From the NCBI GenBank assembly GCA_020086605.1, contig JACBWW010000045.1, positions 3,866,749 through 3,930,748 of the forward strand: 64,000 nucleotides of DNA, read 5' to 3'. Position 1 is the first letter of the stretch. Each line of letters opens with the position of its first letter. Below the pieces are notes generated by a model, which worked only from the letters and a program-made list of their open reading frames with translations, was not told where the DNA came from and searched no databases. This document shows, piece after piece, positions 61,101 to 64,000 of the stretch. The DNA is from Lanius collurio (lineage: Eukaryota > Chordata > Aves > Passeriformes > Laniidae). Position numbers and translations under genes: made by a program.

Positions 61101-64000
61101 AAAGTGTTGAGGATGTCTTGGCATATTCATTTCAATCCCCATCTGTATCTGTTGAAGTATGAAATAATTTTGGGTTTGCTTCTTTTTTGATGCCTAGCCT
61201 GTCACTTCTGTATTTTCTTCCTCTTTGCATCATTATGGTGATGGAAACTTTTAAGGATTCTCTGTCTGAAACCAGAATTTGTGCTGTAAGTTTAAAGTTT
61301 GAACTCTAATTCAGTTTAACACGATCACTGACTGATTCCTCAGATATTATATTGTCCTCCAGCAAATTGCAGGTGTGGAATTGAACTTTACAAGTGTGTG
61401 TAAGGAAGTGGGGAATAAATGAGGCACTTTTTTTCCTGCTTCTAGTCTAGCTGGTGTGCTTTTGCCACCAGGTCCTAACTGCCTCCCTTTTGTGAAGTCA
61501 CAATAATCTCAGTAGTGGTGGAGTTTGGTACTGGAATATTCTAATAACTCATTAAAAACAAAAGCTATAAGAGTTAATACTGAACATATAGGGAAAAAAA
61601 TTCCCCAAAAAGTTCAGTTTGCAGACATTTTTTAATTGAAGTAATGCTCTAGTTCCCAGTGCTGTGAAGAATGCTGTTATACTTTTGAACATTGATGTCC
61701 TCCTTCCACTCTCTCTGCAGAAGAGAAAGAGATTTTTTTGCACCTTCCTACTCATCATATGAAGTGTTGAAGCAAAGCTTCTCCGGCAGTTGAAAATCTT
61801 CTCTTTAATCTGGCACTGGAGGCTCTCTGGCCCCACAGCCCAGCTGACCTGTTCTTGGGCCTCAGTGTCCCTCTCCATCTCCTGGTGGGATTGGGGCAGG
61901 AAGGTTGAATTTGGAGAACCAGGCAGCTGGGGACAGAGGTGTTCAGATGTGGGAGAAATCCATCCCTCGGGAATCTCAGATTCCCAGTGGCCATAAATCT
62001 TCTGAGATCCTGTTCCTCCTTTTCTGGCTCCTCCAGGTGAGTCCCTGGAGAGGAGACCTTTTGCTGGTGGCACCTGAGGGTTGCCAGGAGTGATTGTGGC
62101 CTTTCCTATTCCCCTTGGGAGGTGAGGAAGGTCTGGAGCGAGCAGCTGGCAGCTGACTCCTGCTCACTCACAGCCCAGCCATGCAGCCAGATTTGTTGTT
62201 CTGTAGAAATCAGATAAATAGAACAAAAGCTCTCTGGTTGCACAGAAGTGTTCACAAAGATGAGCTCCTTCATCATTGCACAATGCTAAAATCAGGTGAG
62301 GTGTGTTCTGGAAATCAGCATGTCATTGCTTAGGGAGATTCCAAATTTATTTGAACATCAGAGCTTTTATTTTTAATGGCATGGCAGCAGGTAATTTGTA
62401 CAAGTGTAGGGCAGATTGTAAAATAGAGAGTGGGCAGTGTTACCTGGATGTCCTTCAAGCTGCCTGAGCAAGGAAGGATCCGTGCATGGCAGTCGTGACG
62501 GGAGCTGTGTGTGCAGAACCTCAGAGCAAAGAGTAAGGCAGGTATTTCCTTCTGGTGGCTTTTGGAGTTAGCATGCATGATTTAATAAATGTGTTTTGCT
62601 TTCCCAGGAGAGATATCAAACAGTACTAAGTGTTTCAGTGGTATTTCCTTAGGAAGTCAAAATGTTATTCTGTATGTAGAGTCTTGTTGCTTAATTTCCA
62701 GACAAGGAGCTAAGTTAGGCAGAAAAGAAAGGAAAAACACCCAAGCTTTTGGCATATGAGGATCAGAGAAAAAGCTCTTCATAGGAAAAAAAAAAGTGTT
62801 GTCTTTTTATCCTTCTTTCCCTTCAGTACCTGCCATGCAGTTTTCTCACAAATGCAAACATCCTTCACAATCTGTTTAAAAAACCACAAATACATCACTC
62901 GGAGGAATATTTAAGGAACCATCAGGAGGGAAAAAACTCATTGGTTTAATGGAATGCTGTCAAGGAAAATCAGCATCACAAACGACACAGGGGCAGAATT
63001 GATACTTTTGCACTGACATGTTAAAAGAAAATCCCATGCATTATTTAGAAAACCCAGAAATCTGTCAGCTGTATGATTGCCGAGTTAGCAGAAGCAGGAG
63101 GATGCTGCTCAAGTTGAAAAGAAACGCGTAGGCACAGATCCATATTGTAACCTTTCATGTTCTCCACCCACCATGAATACCCAGCTATTACACGGTCAGC
63201 ATTTTTTAGTTTTTCTCTTTTAAAATTTTCAAGTGCTTGAAAAGTCAAAAGAGGTAGGTCTTTTCTTCTAAGAAGCAGGATGCCAAGGCTGTTATTTTAT
63301 TGTAAGAATGTAAAAATGACAGGACCAGAGAACAGGGTTTTTTTATTCCTTGAGTACCATGTAGATTTCATGAAGACATTTTTCCTGTTGTTAAGGCAAG
63401 TATTTTTGTGTTACTTGTGCAGAGAGTTACGAATTTTCTTAAATAGTTATGAATTTTCTTAAATTGTCCTTTGGCCAGGAGGGATGTGTGCAGTCTCGAG
63501 GCAAGAGAGAATTTTAACATGTTTTGAGTTTTGTGCTGTCTCATCCAAAAACTAGACTTGACTCCAGCCCGAGCAGACACATTAAAACATTCTATCCTAA
63601 AAATTAGGACTTCTGTGCTGTTTTTGTAGGCAGTGCCTGTGCTGGTGATGGCGAGGGTGAAGATGGAAAGGTGGGGGAGGCACAGAGGGGATGTTTGGCC
63701 CCTGTTATGGGCACAGGATCTGCACAGGGGGGTTCAACCCAGGGACATCACCCCTGGAGGAGATCAGGGAGTGGTGACACTCACTGGATTTCAGGATGTG
63801 CTTCCATACATTGCCTTGGAGGTGTGGTTTCGTGGAACTTTGTTGAACCCACGTGGAAGTGGTGGTGAAGAAGTTTATTTAAGTTTTTTCAGTGAAAGTG
63901 GAGTGAAGGAACTCAAACATCCTCATAACAATAGCTTTAAAAAGCTTTTCCCACTGCTGCTTGTCAGGAAATGTCCATGGTTGGAGAATGGCATGAGCAG
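58142..64000 (+). other. DACH2: DACH2 intron (5' portion) downstream of the second exon
   Basis: No further exon is supported. The expected next coding segment (WDKDK-type motif) was looked for and not found, so it lies beyond the window. Contents are AT-rich intron with a T run near 60797-60810, a 20-bp near-perfect tandem duplication at 63425-63464, and a moderately GC-rich unidentified patch at 63630-63860 that keeps a spurious frame open. I see nothing else definable. Confidence 0.8.
63425..63464 (+). repeat. Tandem duplication, 20 bp x 2
   Basis: agttacgaattttcttaaat at 63425-63444 is followed by agttatgaattttcttaaat at 63445-63464, with a single C/T difference. A short local slip duplication. 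Confidence 0.9.

Noticed and set aside
1..64000. Prokaryotic-type features (operons, CRISPR, insertion sequences, riboswitches, phage)
   Set aside because: The base composition, CR1 elements, spliced exons and sparse coding show a vertebrate nuclear genome; no direct-repeat/spacer array or bacterial gene is present.

Overview
The window is vertebrate genomic DNA, almost certainly from a bird. It is AT-rich and nearly all non-coding. It carries several avian-type CR1 LINE 3' ends (about 110-196, 264-447 and 39000-39127 on +; 51734-51856 on -). Only two segments are convincingly protein-coding, and both are internal exons of one + strand gene, DACH2 (dachshund family transcription factor 2). 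None of the many long six-frame ORFs is convincing as a gene; most are intronic, repeat-driven or run through an assembly gap.

Layout: 1-20148 is the 3' part of an upstream DACH2 intron. 20149-20264 is a 116-bp exon encoding the segment just after the conserved Dachbox-N (Ski/Sno-like) domain, including an AT-hook-like RPGRPPKR motif. 20265-58009 is a 37.7-kb intron that contains an assembly gap (376 N, 43655-44030). 58010-58141 is a 132-bp exon encoding a Met-rich helix and an acidic tail. 58142-64000 is the 5' part of the next intron. The exons join in frame across the big intron (a split Gly codon, G|GT). The first and last exons of the gene lie outside the window.

The introns hold several AT-rich, low-repeat blocks dense in TAATTA-type homeodomain cores and perfect POU octamers (ATGCAAAT). 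These are candidate conserved developmental enhancers (about 15160-15410, 15690-16290, 28090-28720, 37040-37530, 43320-43654 and 52600-53140). They also hold two isolated CpG-rich islets (21880-22120 and 33774-33980), a 5-copy ~105-bp minisatellite that fakes long ORFs on both strands (54171-54693), smaller tandem repeats and simple repeats. A protein-like frame interrupted by two TGA codons (56315-56692) is the least explained item. I found no RNA genes, no CRISPR array, no intact transposon and no viral genes. Orthology to DACH2 rather than DACH1 rests on remembered family sequences; conservation of the regulatory candidates is inferred from composition only.
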